Positions 26,455-35,338 of a stretch of DNA of 64,000 bases are shown here, in pieces. Position 1 is the stretch's first letter. Each line of letters starts with the position of its first letter. A program made the position numbers and the translations under genes. The stretch is from positions 434,001-498,000 of the forward strand of contig CADEHE010000001.1 in NCBI GenBank assembly GCA_902826775.1, given 5' to 3'. The notes beneath the pieces were generated by a model that did no database searches, was not told the DNA's origin, and was given only the letters and a program-made list of their open reading frames with translations. The DNA is from an uncultured Pseudomonadota bacterium (GTDB lineage: Bacteria > Pseudomonadota > Gammaproteobacteria > Burkholderiales > JALYOK01).

Positions 26455-27905
26455 CTATTGCGGCAGACAGCACGATCCGGCAAGCGTTGGAACTGCTCGA
26501 CAGAACTGGCGAGAAGATACTCCTGCTTGTTTCGGCGGGCGGAGAACTGAAGCGCACTATTACCGATGGAGACATCCGGCGTCTGATTCTGGACGGAGTA
26601 TGTCTCGATGATCGCCTCACAATCCTACCGCCGTTAGCGCCGAAATGTGTGTCGGTTGGAGTTGACCACGGCGAAATTCTTCGGCTGATGAACGAGCATG
26701 GCTTAGATCATATTCCTGTGGTCCGTTCCGATGGAACGATCGAGTCATTGGTGCTTAGGAAGGAGATTGATTCAGAGATACTGCTATCGACCCCTCATCT
26801 GGGGAACTTTGAGCGCGAGTATGTTGATGAAGCCTTTCGGACAAATTGGGTGGCTCCGCTTGGGCCAAACGTAGATGCTTTTGAGCGTGAACTCGCGTCA
26901 GAGGTGGGTGTTGTCGATGCTGCTGCACTTAGTTCTGGAACTGCGGCGATTCACTTGGCGCTCGCTATCTTGGGGGTTGGTCGTGGCGATGTTGTTTTTT
27001 GTTCCAGCCTAACCTTCGTTGCCAGTGCCAACCCGATTCTCTACCTTGGAGCCACACCGGTCTTTATCGATTCCGACCCGGAAACATGGACTATGTCGGT
27101 ATCGGCCCTAGCGCGTGCATTGCGGGACGGTGCACAGCGCGGCGAGCTGCCCAAGGCAGTCGTTGTCGTGAATTTGTATGGTCAGAGCGCAGATTTTAAT
27201 TCAATTCGGCACATTTGCGCGGAATTTGAGATTCCGATCGTGGAGGATAGCGCGGAATCATTGGGGGCGAGCTATCGAGGCGTCGCCAGTGGAACTTGCG
27301 GCGACATCGGTATTTATAGCTTCAACGGAAACAAAATTATTACGACATCTGGCGGCGGGATGTTGGTCTCAAACAACCGAGCCTTCGTGCAACGCGCCAG
27401 ATTCCTGTCAACGCAAGCACGTGAAAGCGCGCCCTATTACGAGCACACGACAGTCGGGTATAACTACCGAATGAGCAACGTCTTGGCCGGCATTGGCCGT
27501 GGCCAGCTCAAAGTACTTCGCGAGCGTGTTGAAGCCAGGCGAGCGGTTTTCAGCAGGTATGCAGCAGGTTTGAGTTCAGTCAAGTTTATCGAGTGGATGC
27601 CTGAAGCCCCCTACGGGAGGTGTACGCGGTGGCTGACCGCGGCGTTACTCGTTCGAGATTTGTTTCCCAAAGGCCCACAGGATCTGATTTCCTTTCTGTC
27701 GCATCACAAGATAGAGGCGCGGAGAGTATGGAAGCCAATGCACATGCAGCCGCTTTTTGCTCAATGTAGGTATTATGCAATGGACGAAGATTTTGATTTT
27801 TCCTCAGAGGCTTTCTCGCGCGGAATTTGTTTGCCGTCTGGCTCCAACATGCAATTGGCCCAACAGGACCGAATCATCGATGTGCTCAAGCGCTTTCCAG
27901 TGTAG
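26436..27905 (+). CDS. CBS-domain pair fused to DegT/DnrJ/EryC1 sugar aminotransferase
   Basis: Protein of 489 residues in two parts. Residues 1 to about 117 form a CBS pair (LLLVSAGGELKRTITDGDIRR and DHIPVVRSDGTIESLVLRKEI). From about 120 on is a PLP-dependent sugar aminotransferase with SSGTAAIHLAL, EDSAESLGASY (Asp271 region) and Lys300, the expected Schiff-base lysine, in SFNGNKIITTSGGG. The aminotransferase resembles PglE/LegC, which aminate a UDP-4-keto-6-deoxy sugar. CBS pairs in nonulosonate pathways are known on PtmE/LegX-type nucleotidyltransferases; on an aminotransferase the fusion is unusual to me and suggests adenine-nucleotide or CMP-sugar feedback (inference). It overlaps the acetyltransferase gene by 19 bases. 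Confidence 0.88.
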   Translation: MLPNELTIAADSTIRQALELLDRTGEKILLLVSAGGELKRTITDGDIRRLILDGVCLDDRLTILPPLAPKCVSVGVDHGEILRLMNEHGLDHIPVVRSDGTIESLVLRKEIDSEILLSTPHLGNFEREYVDEAFRTNWVAPLGPNVDAFERELASEVGVVDAAALSSGTAAIHLALAILGVGRGDVVFCSSLTFVASANPILYLGATPVFIDSDPETWTMSVSALARALRDGAQRGELPKAVVVVNLYGQSADFNSIRHICAEFEIPIVEDSAESLGASYRGVASGTCGDIGIYSFNGNKIITTSGGGMLVSNNRAFVQRARFLSTQARESAPYYEHTTVGYNYRMSNVLAGIGRGQLKVLRERVEARRAVFSRYAAGLSSVKFIEWMPEAPYGRCTRWLTAALLVRDLFPKGPQDLISFLSHHKIEARRVWKPMHMQPLFAQCRYYAMDEDFDFSSEAFSRGICLPSGSNMQLAQQDRIIDVLKRFPV

Positions 27906-27941
27906 CAATTTGCCTAGACGCAACAGCGGGAGCGCTCTGAC

Positions 27942-28820
27942 GTGACCGTTAGTGACAACCCGTCGACTTTCTCCGAGCAGCAAGGCGTATCGTTAGTCGA
28001 TGTTCTTGGAATCTTAGTGACTTTCCGATGGTTAGTTATTGGCGCGCCTATTGCAGCCGTAGTGATCGCGATTGCAGTGCTCTTAGTCTTGCGACCACGC
28101 TGGGAGGCGACTGCCGTAATTCAAGTTGGGCAGATATGGCAAGGTAGTTCAGCTTCGGGACCAGTGCTGGTTGAGTCGCCCGCAAGATCTGTTGAGAGAA
28201 TGAGATTTAGGCCGTTTCAAACCGCTGTGCTTGCGAAGCTTGGAATCCCGCAGAACGAAACAGACCCTAGTTACGCGCTGTTTACCCATAGTGTCAGCGC
28301 ACGCGTAATTTCAGGTACAGATCTAATCGAAATTAAGGTTCGTGCGTTTTCGCGGGAGCAAGCAACTTCATGGGCGGAGGCGACCATTCAGCAACTGAAG
28401 GTTTCGCACGACAGGCTTTTTGACCCGGTGATTTTGCGCGTAAAGCAGCAATTAGAGCATGTAAAACGACAAATTGATATTGTGGAGGCCGGAAGACAGG
28501 AGTTACTCAGGACAAGCGAGTTGAAACCGCAAGTCGATCCTGGAGCGCGATTCTCGGAGAACCTTTTGCTGGCGAATCTCTTGCTTCAAAATGAACAGGA
28601 ACTGGCTGACCTTCGGCTTCGTAGCTTGACGCTAGAGGAGCAGCTGAATCCCGCCAAGACCTATCCTACTTCGCTGCTGGATTCCGTCTACGTGCCGGCC
28701 AAGCCTGGTTACCCCAGAAAAGGTTTGGTACTTGTAGCGGCTGCTGTTCTCGGACTAATGCTCGGGATAGGCATCGCGCTCACTGTTAACGCACTTTGGA
28801 AGAGAAGGGGGAGATTGTGA
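27942..28820 (+). CDS. Wzz-like chain-length determinant protein
   Basis: Protein of 292 residues with two transmembrane helices, at about residues 29-50 and 264-284, enclosing a periplasmic region with predicted coiled coil around 165-230. The N-terminal VSLVDVLGILVTFRWLVIGAP and the C-terminal PAKPGYPRKGLVLVAAAVLG (proline-rich just before TM2) are typical of Wzz/Wzc-N proteins. They set the chain length of Wzy-polymerised glycans. No tyrosine-kinase domain is present. Start is GTG at 27942; the stop overlaps the next start (GTGA). Confidence 0.85.
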   Translation: MTVSDNPSTFSEQQGVSLVDVLGILVTFRWLVIGAPIAAVVIAIAVLLVLRPRWEATAVIQVGQIWQGSSASGPVLVESPARSVERMRFRPFQTAVLAKLGIPQNETDPSYALFTHSVSARVISGTDLIEIKVRAFSREQATSWAEATIQQLKVSHDRLFDPVILRVKQQLEHVKRQIDIVEAGRQELLRTSELKPQVDPGARFSENLLLANLLLQNEQELADLRLRSLTLEEQLNPAKTYPTSLLDSVYVPAKPGYPRKGLVLVAAAVLGLMLGIGIALTVNALWKRRGRL

Positions 28821-30715
28821 GCAACGGCCGCGTTTTCCCCGCTCGCTCGACTCTCGCTTTCGCACACGATGTAGCAGCAGTGATGGCGGCGTGGGCTTGT
28901 GCATTCTTGCTCCGTTTCAATCTCGAAGCCAGCGACTCCTGGATTCCGAGCATGGTAAGAACTCTAATTTGGGTGCTACCCATTAAGGCATTCGTCTTCT
29001 TGGTACTAGGGCTTTACAGGGGAATTTGGCGCTATGCGAGCCTACCTGATCTAAAACGGATCCTTCTCGCTGTTGGCATGGCAGCTTTGGGTGTACCTCT
29101 TGCGCTAGTTTTGGTGAAGGCAGTCGGTGATGTGCCACGATCGGTTTTTCTGCTCGATCCCATTCTCCTTGCTGTCTTCATGTGCGGCAGTCGACTCACC
29201 TATCGCGCATGGAAAGAATACCGACGATATGGCACCGCCTCAAAGATCGGCGAACCTGTACTAGTTCTGGGTGCGGGCGACGCCGCGTTTAATTTGGTCA
29301 AAGAACTTGCGCGCAGCCAAGAGTGGCGGGTGCTCGGCTTGCTGGATGACAATCTCTCAAAGAAGGGCCGCGTCATCCACAATGCTAGAGTAGTTGGAAG
29401 CCTAACGGACGCTCCTCGCCTCGCACGGTCCCTTGGAATCAAGCGTGCCATCATCGCGATGCCTTCTGCCTCTGCTTCCGCCCGGCGCAGGGCGATCGAA
29501 ATCTGTACCGCAGCGCGCCTGAGCGTGCTTACCGTGCCCGCGTTCGATGATTTGGTCAGCGGCCGCGTGACGATCTCTCAAGTGCGTAAGGTCGAAGTTG
29601 AAGACCTGCTTGGCCGCGAGCCGGTGCAGTTGGATGAGAAGGGCCTTCGAGAAGCGCTCTCTGGTCAAGTGGTAATGATCACCGGAGCTGGCGGCTCGAT
29701 AGGATCCGAGCTGTGCCGCCAGATCGCGCGATTTGAGCCGAGCCTATTGGTTTTCTTTGAGTCGAGCGAGTTCGCGCTTTATCAGATCGAGCAGGAATTT
29801 GCGCGACGCTACCCGAGTACCCGAACCGTTTGCGTTGCGGGAGACATCAAGGATAAGGCCCGAGTGAGTCAAGCACTTACCCAGTTTCGTCCTTCGGTAG
29901 TTTTCCATGCTGCGGCCTTTAAGCATGTTCCTTTGATGGAAGCCGTCAATTCGTGGGAGGCCGTGCGCAACAACGTGCTAGGTACTCATGTTGTCGCACA
30001 GGCTGCCATCGCACATCAAGTTAACCGTTTCGTATTGATCTCCACAGATAAGGCGGTAAACCCAGTCAATGTGATGGGGGCGACAAAAAGGCTAGCGGAA
30101 ATGGTGTGCCAATCATTGCAACCAGGAGCAAAGACGAGGCTCGGTATAGTGCGCTTTGGAAATGTGCTCGGCAGCAACGGCAGCGTGATCCCGAAGTTTC
30201 ACGAGCAGATCGCGAAAGGTGGCCCCGTTACCGTTACTCACCCGGAAGTGATCCGCTATTTCATGTCGATACCAGAAGCGGCACAACTCGTACTGCAAGC
30301 CGGCGCGATGGGTGTAGGCGGCGAGATTTTTGTGATGGATATGGGTGAGCCGGTCAAAATCGTTGACCTCGCTCGCGACATGATTCGCCTCTCGGGATTC
30401 AGCGAAGAAGATATCCAGATCGTTTATACGGGCCTGCGTCCAGGTGAGAAGCTCTTTGAGGAAGTGCTTGCCGACGACGAGCATACCCTTCGCACGCCGC
30501 ACCCGAAGCTACGAATCGCCAGGGCGCGCGCAGTAGAAGGTGATTGGCTGCGTGGCTTGTTGGAGTGGCTGACTTCGACAGCCGTTCGCGATGATGATCA
30601 AGTCCGCCGCGACCTAAAACGCTGGGTGCCGGAATATGAACCGCAGCGTACACACTTGCGCGTCGTTCGAGAGAATCCCCTCACGCGCGAGCCAAGCCAA
30701 GAACGCGTGATCTAG
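28817..30715 (+). CDS. Membrane UDP-GlcNAc 4,6-dehydratase, PglF/WbpM/CapD type
   Basis: Protein of 632 residues with four N-terminal transmembrane helices (about 13-125), a first Rossmann domain (VLVLGAGDAAFNLV at 148-161) and a second catalytic Rossmann domain with TGAGGSIGS at 289-297. The active-site set S409-T410-D411-K412, Met420 and Lys424 in STDKAVNPVNVMGATKR replaces the usual Tyr by Met, as in PglF and WbpM. These enzymes convert UDP-GlcNAc to the 4-keto-6-deoxy sugar, the substrate expected for the aminotransferase encoded upstream. Base composition rises within this gene, marking the edge of the low-GC block. The stop overlaps msbA's stop. Confidence 0.92.
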   Translation: MSNGRVFPARSTLAFAHDVAAVMAAWACAFLLRFNLEASDSWIPSMVRTLIWVLPIKAFVFLVLGLYRGIWRYASLPDLKRILLAVGMAALGVPLALVLVKAVGDVPRSVFLLDPILLAVFMCGSRLTYRAWKEYRRYGTASKIGEPVLVLGAGDAAFNLVKELARSQEWRVLGLLDDNLSKKGRVIHNARVVGSLTDAPRLARSLGIKRAIIAMPSASASARRRAIEICTAARLSVLTVPAFDDLVSGRVTISQVRKVEVEDLLGREPVQLDEKGLREALSGQVVMITGAGGSIGSELCRQIARFEPSLLVFFESSEFALYQIEQEFARRYPSTRTVCVAGDIKDKARVSQALTQFRPSVVFHAAAFKHVPLMEAVNSWEAVRNNVLGTHVVAQAAIAHQVNRFVLISTDKAVNPVNVMGATKRLAEMVCQSLQPGAKTRLGIVRFGNVLGSNGSVIPKFHEQIAKGGPVTVTHPEVIRYFMSIPEAAQLVLQAGAMGVGGEIFVMDMGEPVKIVDLARDMIRLSGFSEEDIQIVYTGLRPGEKLFEEVLADDEHTLRTPHPKLRIARARAVEGDWLRGLLEWLTSTAVRDDDQVRRDLKRWVPEYEPQRTHLRVVRENPLTREPSQERVI

Positions 30716-32469
30716 AGCTGATGAATTACCAAATCCTCTGCGCTAAATCGCCTCCGGTACAAGCTGGCGTAGGCGCCATTGCGGGCCAACAGCGAGTTGT
30801 GGTTGCCCACTTCGATGATACGGCCTTGATCCAACACGATGATGCGATCCGCCTTCTCAATCGTCGAGAGCCGATGCGCAACCACGATAGTTGTGCGCCC
30901 ACGCATCAGATTCTCCAGCGCAGCCTGCACTTGCCGCTCTGATTCCGAATCCAAAGCCGAAGTCGCCTCGTCCAGAACCAAGATCGGCGCGTCTTTCAGT
31001 AGTGCGCGTGCGATCGCAATGCGCTGGCGCTGCCCGCCTGAGAGTTTCACGCCGTTTTCGCCGATCTGCGTTTGCAGTCCTTCCGGCATTTGGCGGATAA
31101 ACTCCATCGCGTAAGCCGCCTCGGCCGCAGCTATTATCTTTTCCTCTGTCGTGTTCGCGAGCTTGCCGTAGGCGATGTTGGCGGCGACGCTGTCATTGAA
31201 CAGCACCACATCTTGGCTTACTAGAGAGATCTGTGCGCGCAGGCTTTCCAGCGCGACATCTTTGGTGTCGATGCCATCTATTAAGATTCGCCCTTCCGTC
31301 GGCGAGTACAAGCGTGCGATGAGATTGACGAATGTCGTCTTGCCGCTGCCGGATTGCCCAACCAGCGCGATTGTTTCGCCGGCCTGTATTTTGAGATCGA
31401 TCGATTTCAGAGCGGGTTGCGACTCGCCGCTGTAACGGTGCGTGACGGATTCGAAATCGATCTCGCCGCGCGCGCGATCGATCGTCAGTTTGCCTTGGTC
31501 GCTCTCTGCTTCTTCGTCCAGCAGGCTGAATGCGCTCTCTGCCGCGGCGAGGCCGCGTTGCAGGGCCTCGTTCACGCCGGCGAGATTCTTCATCGGCTGC
31601 AACAGCATCAGCATCGCGACAATAAAAGAGATGAAACCACCCGGGGTGGTCTGGTTAGTTTGCGATTGCTGAATGGCGATGAAGACGATGACCGCTACGG
31701 CGATGGAGGCGAGCAGTTCCACTAGCGGCACGGAGGCGGAGGCCGCCGAGGCATGTTTCATGGCGAACGCGCGCACGCGCTTGGCGGCATTCTTGAATCG
31801 TTCGCGCTCGTAGGCCTGCCCGCCAAAAACTTTCACCACGCGATGCGCTTCCACCGCTTCTTGAATGACGTTGGTGATGCTTGCCATCGCACGCTGTGTC
31901 TCGCGGCTCATTTTGCGCAAGCGCTTGCTCGAGGTGCGCACGATAAGCATCATCGGCGGCACGATAACCAAGGCGGCGAGAGTGAGTTTCCAATTGAGGT
32001 ACATTAGCCAGGCTAACAAACCGATAACGGTCAGCGAGTCTTTTACCAGTGTGGTGACGACCGTTGTGGCGGCGGCCGCGACTTGATTGACGTCATAGGT
32101 GACTTTCGAGATCAATTCACCGCTGGCGCGCTCGTCGTAGTAGCGCGTTGGCAGGGTCAGCAGCTTGTCGAACAATGCGGCGCGCAGATCGAGCACAATG
32201 CGGCTGCCGACCCAAGTCATGAGGTACTTGTTGGTGAAACCGGCGATGCCTCTGACGATGAAAACGATGACGATCGCGATCGGCACGAGCTTGATGAGCA
32301 TTGGATCTTTTTGCACAAACGAACCATCCAGCATCGGCTTCATCAGCATCGGAAACGCCGGCTCAGTCAAGCTGGAGATGATCATCGCGAACAGCGCCCC
32401 AGCGAAGGCGAGGCGATACGGCCTAACGTGCCGCAACAGCCGGGCGTAGAGGGCCTTGCTATCCGACAC
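30712..32469 (-). CDS. msbA: Lipid A export ATP-binding/permease protein MsbA
   Basis: Half-transporter of 585 residues: six transmembrane helices in residues 1-310 followed by a nucleotide-binding domain with Walker A GQSGSGKTT at 371-379, signature LSGGQRQRIAIARALL and Walker B ILVLDEATSALD. The first part, ending in TEPAFPMLMKPMLDGSF, is the MsbA pattern. It flips lipid A-core across the inner membrane, where O-antigen is joined. The gene closes the surface-polysaccharide region and converges with the dehydratase gene; the two stop codons overlap in CTAG. Confidence 0.93.
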   Translation of the reverse strand: MSDSKALYARLLRHVRPYRLAFAGALFAMIISSLTEPAFPMLMKPMLDGSFVQKDPMLIKLVPIAIVIVFIVRGIAGFTNKYLMTWVGSRIVLDLRAALFDKLLTLPTRYYDERASGELISKVTYDVNQVAAAATTVVTTLVKDSLTVIGLLAWLMYLNWKLTLAALVIVPPMMLIVRTSSKRLRKMSRETQRAMASITNVIQEAVEAHRVVKVFGGQAYERERFKNAAKRVRAFAMKHASAASASVPLVELLASIAVAVIVFIAIQQSQTNQTTPGGFISFIVAMLMLLQPMKNLAGVNEALQRGLAAAESAFSLLDEEAESDQGKLTIDRARGEIDFESVTHRYSGESQPALKSIDLKIQAGETIALVGQSGSGKTTFVNLIARLYSPTEGRILIDGIDTKDVALESLRAQISLVSQDVVLFNDSVAANIAYGKLANTTEEKIIAAAEAAYAMEFIRQMPEGLQTQIGENGVKLSGGQRQRIAIARALLKDAPILVLDEATSALDSESERQVQAALENLMRGRTTIVVAHRLSTIEKADRIIVLDQGRIIEVGNHNSLLARNGAYASLYRRRFSAEDLVIHQL

Positions 32470-32659
32470 GATGAGAAAAACCGCCGCGCGCGCCGCCGTT
32501 TTCTAGCGGCGGCCGGTAAGCGTCATCAGGTCGCAATGGGGAACACACGCGATAATACACGCGCACATTATAGCGCCCGCCGCCAAAGTCTCGAGCGAGG
32601 TACGCGCCGCGCAAAAGTGCGGCGCGGGAATGGCCGGTGCGAATTTCCAACTCAGGACA

Positions 32660-34492
32660 TTAGGGCAAATCATGCGTAAGTTGCACTAGCAGCATGCGCG
32701 GCATCACGTTGTAGCCGTGCGCCTGTTCGTAGTCCTTGTCGAGCGCGTTATCCAAGCTGACCGCCAAGCGCGTGCGTTTGGAGAAAGCATAGTCGGCCCA
32801 AAGGTCGGTAACGGCATAGCCGCCAAGGCGCACCCGGCGTGTGAAGTCGAAGCTATTGTCTTCCCGCGCGCCGCTGCCGCGCAGCCTGAACTGAATGCTG
32901 CCCTTCGCGTGCGGCGCGCGCAAACTGAGCGCGCCGAAATAGCGCGCGCGCCGCAACAAGCGCTCGCCTGTGGTCTGGTTTTTGGGGTCTTGCCAAGTCG
33001 CGCTGGCCCTAAGCTGCAGACCGCCAATGTGCTTGGCGAAGACCACCTCGAGGCCATCGGTTCGTGCGCGCTCAACATTGATAGGCTTCGAGAGCTGAGC
33101 ATCAAAGGTGATTAGATCGCGCAGGCGATTGCTGAAAGCGCCGATCTCCAAGTAGTCATTGTTTTCGAATTCTGCCCGCACGCCGGCTTCTATGCTGCGG
33201 GCGCGTTCGGGTGCCAAGTCCGGGTTGCCGAATAAAGGAAAGTAAAGGTCGTCGAAACTTGGGGCCTTGAATGCCGACGCGATAGCCGCACGCAGTTGCA
33301 GCGCGGGAGTAACGTCATAGCCGAGTGCAAGCCGTCCGGTCGTGGCAGCGGTAATGTCCGAGTAGCGGTCATGGCGCGCGGTGATCTGAGCAGCGAAGGC
33401 GCCGCGCTTGAGGTAATAGCCTGCAAATGGGCTGCTCACGCGGCGCTTCACTTGATCGTATGCGGTGGTCGAATCAACGCTTTGGCGCAGCCACTCGAAG
33501 CCGGCAAGTAACGTCTGCGCAGGATCGAGACGGAATTCGTTGGTCCAGGTCAGTTGCTGGTTCTTGGTCGCGAAGCGGCTGGTTGACGTTGCATCGAGTG
33601 CGTTGCGCGCAATATTGCTTGCCTGCCCAAGCGTTAAGCGGCTGGTCCAGTGCTCTGCAAGTTTGTCGGCGCTATTGAGCGCAAGAACGGTTAACTCCGA
33701 AAGCGTGCGGTTCTCGAAAGATCCGTCGAATTCGGTGCGCGCTTGCGTATGCAATACGCTCGCGCTCAATTCGTGATCCGGCCGCCAACTGTGCGCCAAA
33801 TTGGCGCGCAGCGTCGCGTTGCGATAGGCGTCATCATCCAGGTCTTCCGCGCGAGTCGTAAAAGAGGGGATCTCCCGGGCGCGCACCGCGGAGTAGCCGT
33901 CGGTCGTCAGGTAGCTTCCCGCCAAGCCGAAGCGCGTGTCTTTCGTTCCTGCGTTAACCTCCGCATGGCCCCTTACGGAATTCAAGGAGCCGAGCCCAGC
34001 GCTGACCGCGGCGCGCGCGTCCTTTAGCTCGTTTCCGTGCGTGAACAACTGAATCACGCCGCCGATTGCTTGGCTGCCATACAGGCTGCTGACGTTGCCG
34101 CGCACCAGTTCAATGCGTTCGACTGCATCCAACGGAATATGATTGAGCGGCACACCGCCATCCGTTGGCGAGTTCACCCGGATGCCGTCGATCAAAACCA
34201 AGGTCTGATCGGAATCGGTGCCACGCAGAAAGATGCCGCCGAGTGTCCCGAGGCCACCGGTCTGCGCGCTCTCAAACCCGGCGGCGCCGTCGAGCGTGTG
34301 CAGTGCATCGGCCTGTGGCACTGCGGCGAGCGATTCGCGCTCGAGTATCGTTACCGACTGCAGCGGGTTTGCACGCGCGGCCGGAAGACGCGTGGCTGTT
34401 ACCACCAGCGGCTCTGAGTGGAGGACAGGCAGCTCTTCGGCGTGAGCTTGAGAAGTGATGAGGCAAAAACTGGCGCAAAATAGCAATCGCAT
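32660..34492 (-). CDS. btuB: TonB-dependent outer membrane receptor, BtuB-like (cobalamin)
   Basis: Precursor of 610 residues with a signal peptide (cleavage after AHA, about residue 18), a TonB box around EPLVVTATR (27-35), a plug domain (about 40-150, with LIDGIRVNSPTDGG and RIELVRGNVSSLYGSQAIGGVIQL) and a 22-strand barrel ending in an aromatic-poor LVQLTHDLP. Plug sequence and length resemble BtuB, the vitamin B12 receptor. The upstream cobalamin riboswitch supports that substrate. ATG 34492 is chosen because a proper signal peptide begins there; the longer frame runs into the leader. Confidence 0.92.
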   Translation of the reverse strand: MRLLFCASFCLITSQAHAEELPVLHSEPLVVTATRLPAARANPLQSVTILERESLAAVPQADALHTLDGAAGFESAQTGGLGTLGGIFLRGTDSDQTLVLIDGIRVNSPTDGGVPLNHIPLDAVERIELVRGNVSSLYGSQAIGGVIQLFTHGNELKDARAAVSAGLGSLNSVRGHAEVNAGTKDTRFGLAGSYLTTDGYSAVRAREIPSFTTRAEDLDDDAYRNATLRANLAHSWRPDHELSASVLHTQARTEFDGSFENRTLSELTVLALNSADKLAEHWTSRLTLGQASNIARNALDATSTSRFATKNQQLTWTNEFRLDPAQTLLAGFEWLRQSVDSTTAYDQVKRRVSSPFAGYYLKRGAFAAQITARHDRYSDITAATTGRLALGYDVTPALQLRAAIASAFKAPSFDDLYFPLFGNPDLAPERARSIEAGVRAEFENNDYLEIGAFSNRLRDLITFDAQLSKPINVERARTDGLEVVFAKHIGGLQLRASATWQDPKNQTTGERLLRRARYFGALSLRAPHAKGSIQFRLRGSGAREDNSFDFTRRVRLGGYAVTDLWADYAFSKRTRLAVSLDNALDKDYEQAHGYNVMPRMLLVQLTHDLP

Positions 34493-34601
34493 GGAAGATT
34501 CCCCGTTCCTTGCATAAGAGTGCATTGGCACGAGGAGCACGCGCGTTGGGCTGCCGTGGCCTCGCAACCGCCGCACCGCGGTTTGTCGAGAGAGGCATCT
34601 G

Positions 34602-34785
34602 GGCCGGTATCCGGGCTTGTGAGTTGAGCGCTGAATTAACTTGCGCCACGCCGACCGTCTTCCCATCGCTAAAAAGCGCGACAGTGACTTGAGTGATCAG
34701 CTGAAACTCACTTACCGTTGCGGGGGCAGCACAGGCATTGGCTGACATTTGGCAGCCGCACCTGTTTCCCGTTTAACCCTCAGGC
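34602..34785 (-). promoter_or_regulatory. Cobalamin (B12) riboswitch
   Basis: On the minus strand, in order towards the btuB start, are GGGAAACAGGTG, GCTGCCCCCGCAACGGTAAG, a B12-box-like GTCACTG, a small GCGCT/AGCG hairpin, GATGGGAAG and the closing AAGCCCGGATACCGGCC. These are the conserved blocks of the cobalamin riboswitch in their usual order and spacing. It lies about 110 bases before the BtuB-like start, so bound adenosyl-cobalamin should reduce receptor expression. The ends are approximate. Confidence 0.93.
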
Positions 34786-34891
34786 CGAACCGGCCGCGGG
34801 GCACCTAGAAGGGCCGAATTCTAACGCGAACGCCAGGCGGCGCAAATACCTGCTTCGCCCGGCATTCACTCGGGCCCGGCGCTTGGGGCCT

Positions 34892-35338
34892 TTAATTGAC
34901 CGGCGAGGGCGCGCGTTCCCATAGCCACTGGCGTAATTTGAGCCAGCGAATGAGCACGATCTTATTGTTCTTGATGTAGAAGGCGATCTGGCTGTTCTTG
35001 TCCTTGTCGGGTCCCAGCCAAACCGGCCGTGGCGTGCCTGTCCCACGAAAAGCCGGTCCGAGGCGCTTCTCGAGTTCGGTCACGCTTGTTTCCGCAGGAA
35101 GTTTCTGTAGTGTCTCTTGTACCAGCTTGCGCTCGGCCTCGGTCATCTTGGCGAGCGCACCGGCGTCCGTCGTGCACGCCCAAAGTTTGCAGCCTTCCGC
35201 CATCAGTTTTTGCGCTTGTTCGGGTGTCGGCAACTTTTGTACTGGTTGCTGGGCGTGAGCAGCGATGGCGATGCTGAGCAGCGCAGCGGCGGCTGCATGG
35301 CGCGCCAGCGCCAACGCGCTATTGCGGTTCGCGGCCAT
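34892..35338 (-). CDS. Hypothetical exported protein
   Basis: Protein of 148 residues with a clear signal peptide in its first 31 or so residues (hydrophobic ALLSIAIAAHAQQ, cleavage after AHA). The mature part starts with PVQKLPTPEQAQKLMAEGCKLWACTT, containing two nearby cysteines, and contains a charged helix TEAERKLVQETLQKLPAETSVTELEKRLG. No family is recognised. ATG 35338 gives the signal peptide and overlaps the upstream gene by 20 bases, so the two are probably co-transcribed and coupled; the open frame also extends further upstream. Confidence 0.6.
   Translation of the reverse strand: MAANRNSALALARHAAAAALLSIAIAAHAQQPVQKLPTPEQAQKLMAEGCKLWACTTDAGALAKMTEAERKLVQETLQKLPAETSVTELEKRLGPAFRGTGTPRPVWLGPDKDKNSQIAFYIKNNKIVLIRWLKLRQWLWERAPSPVN

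Noticed and set aside
32660..34666. Longer N-terminus for the BtuB-like protein
   Set aside because: The upstream frame has no signal peptide and runs towards the riboswitch; a typical signal peptide starts at 34492.
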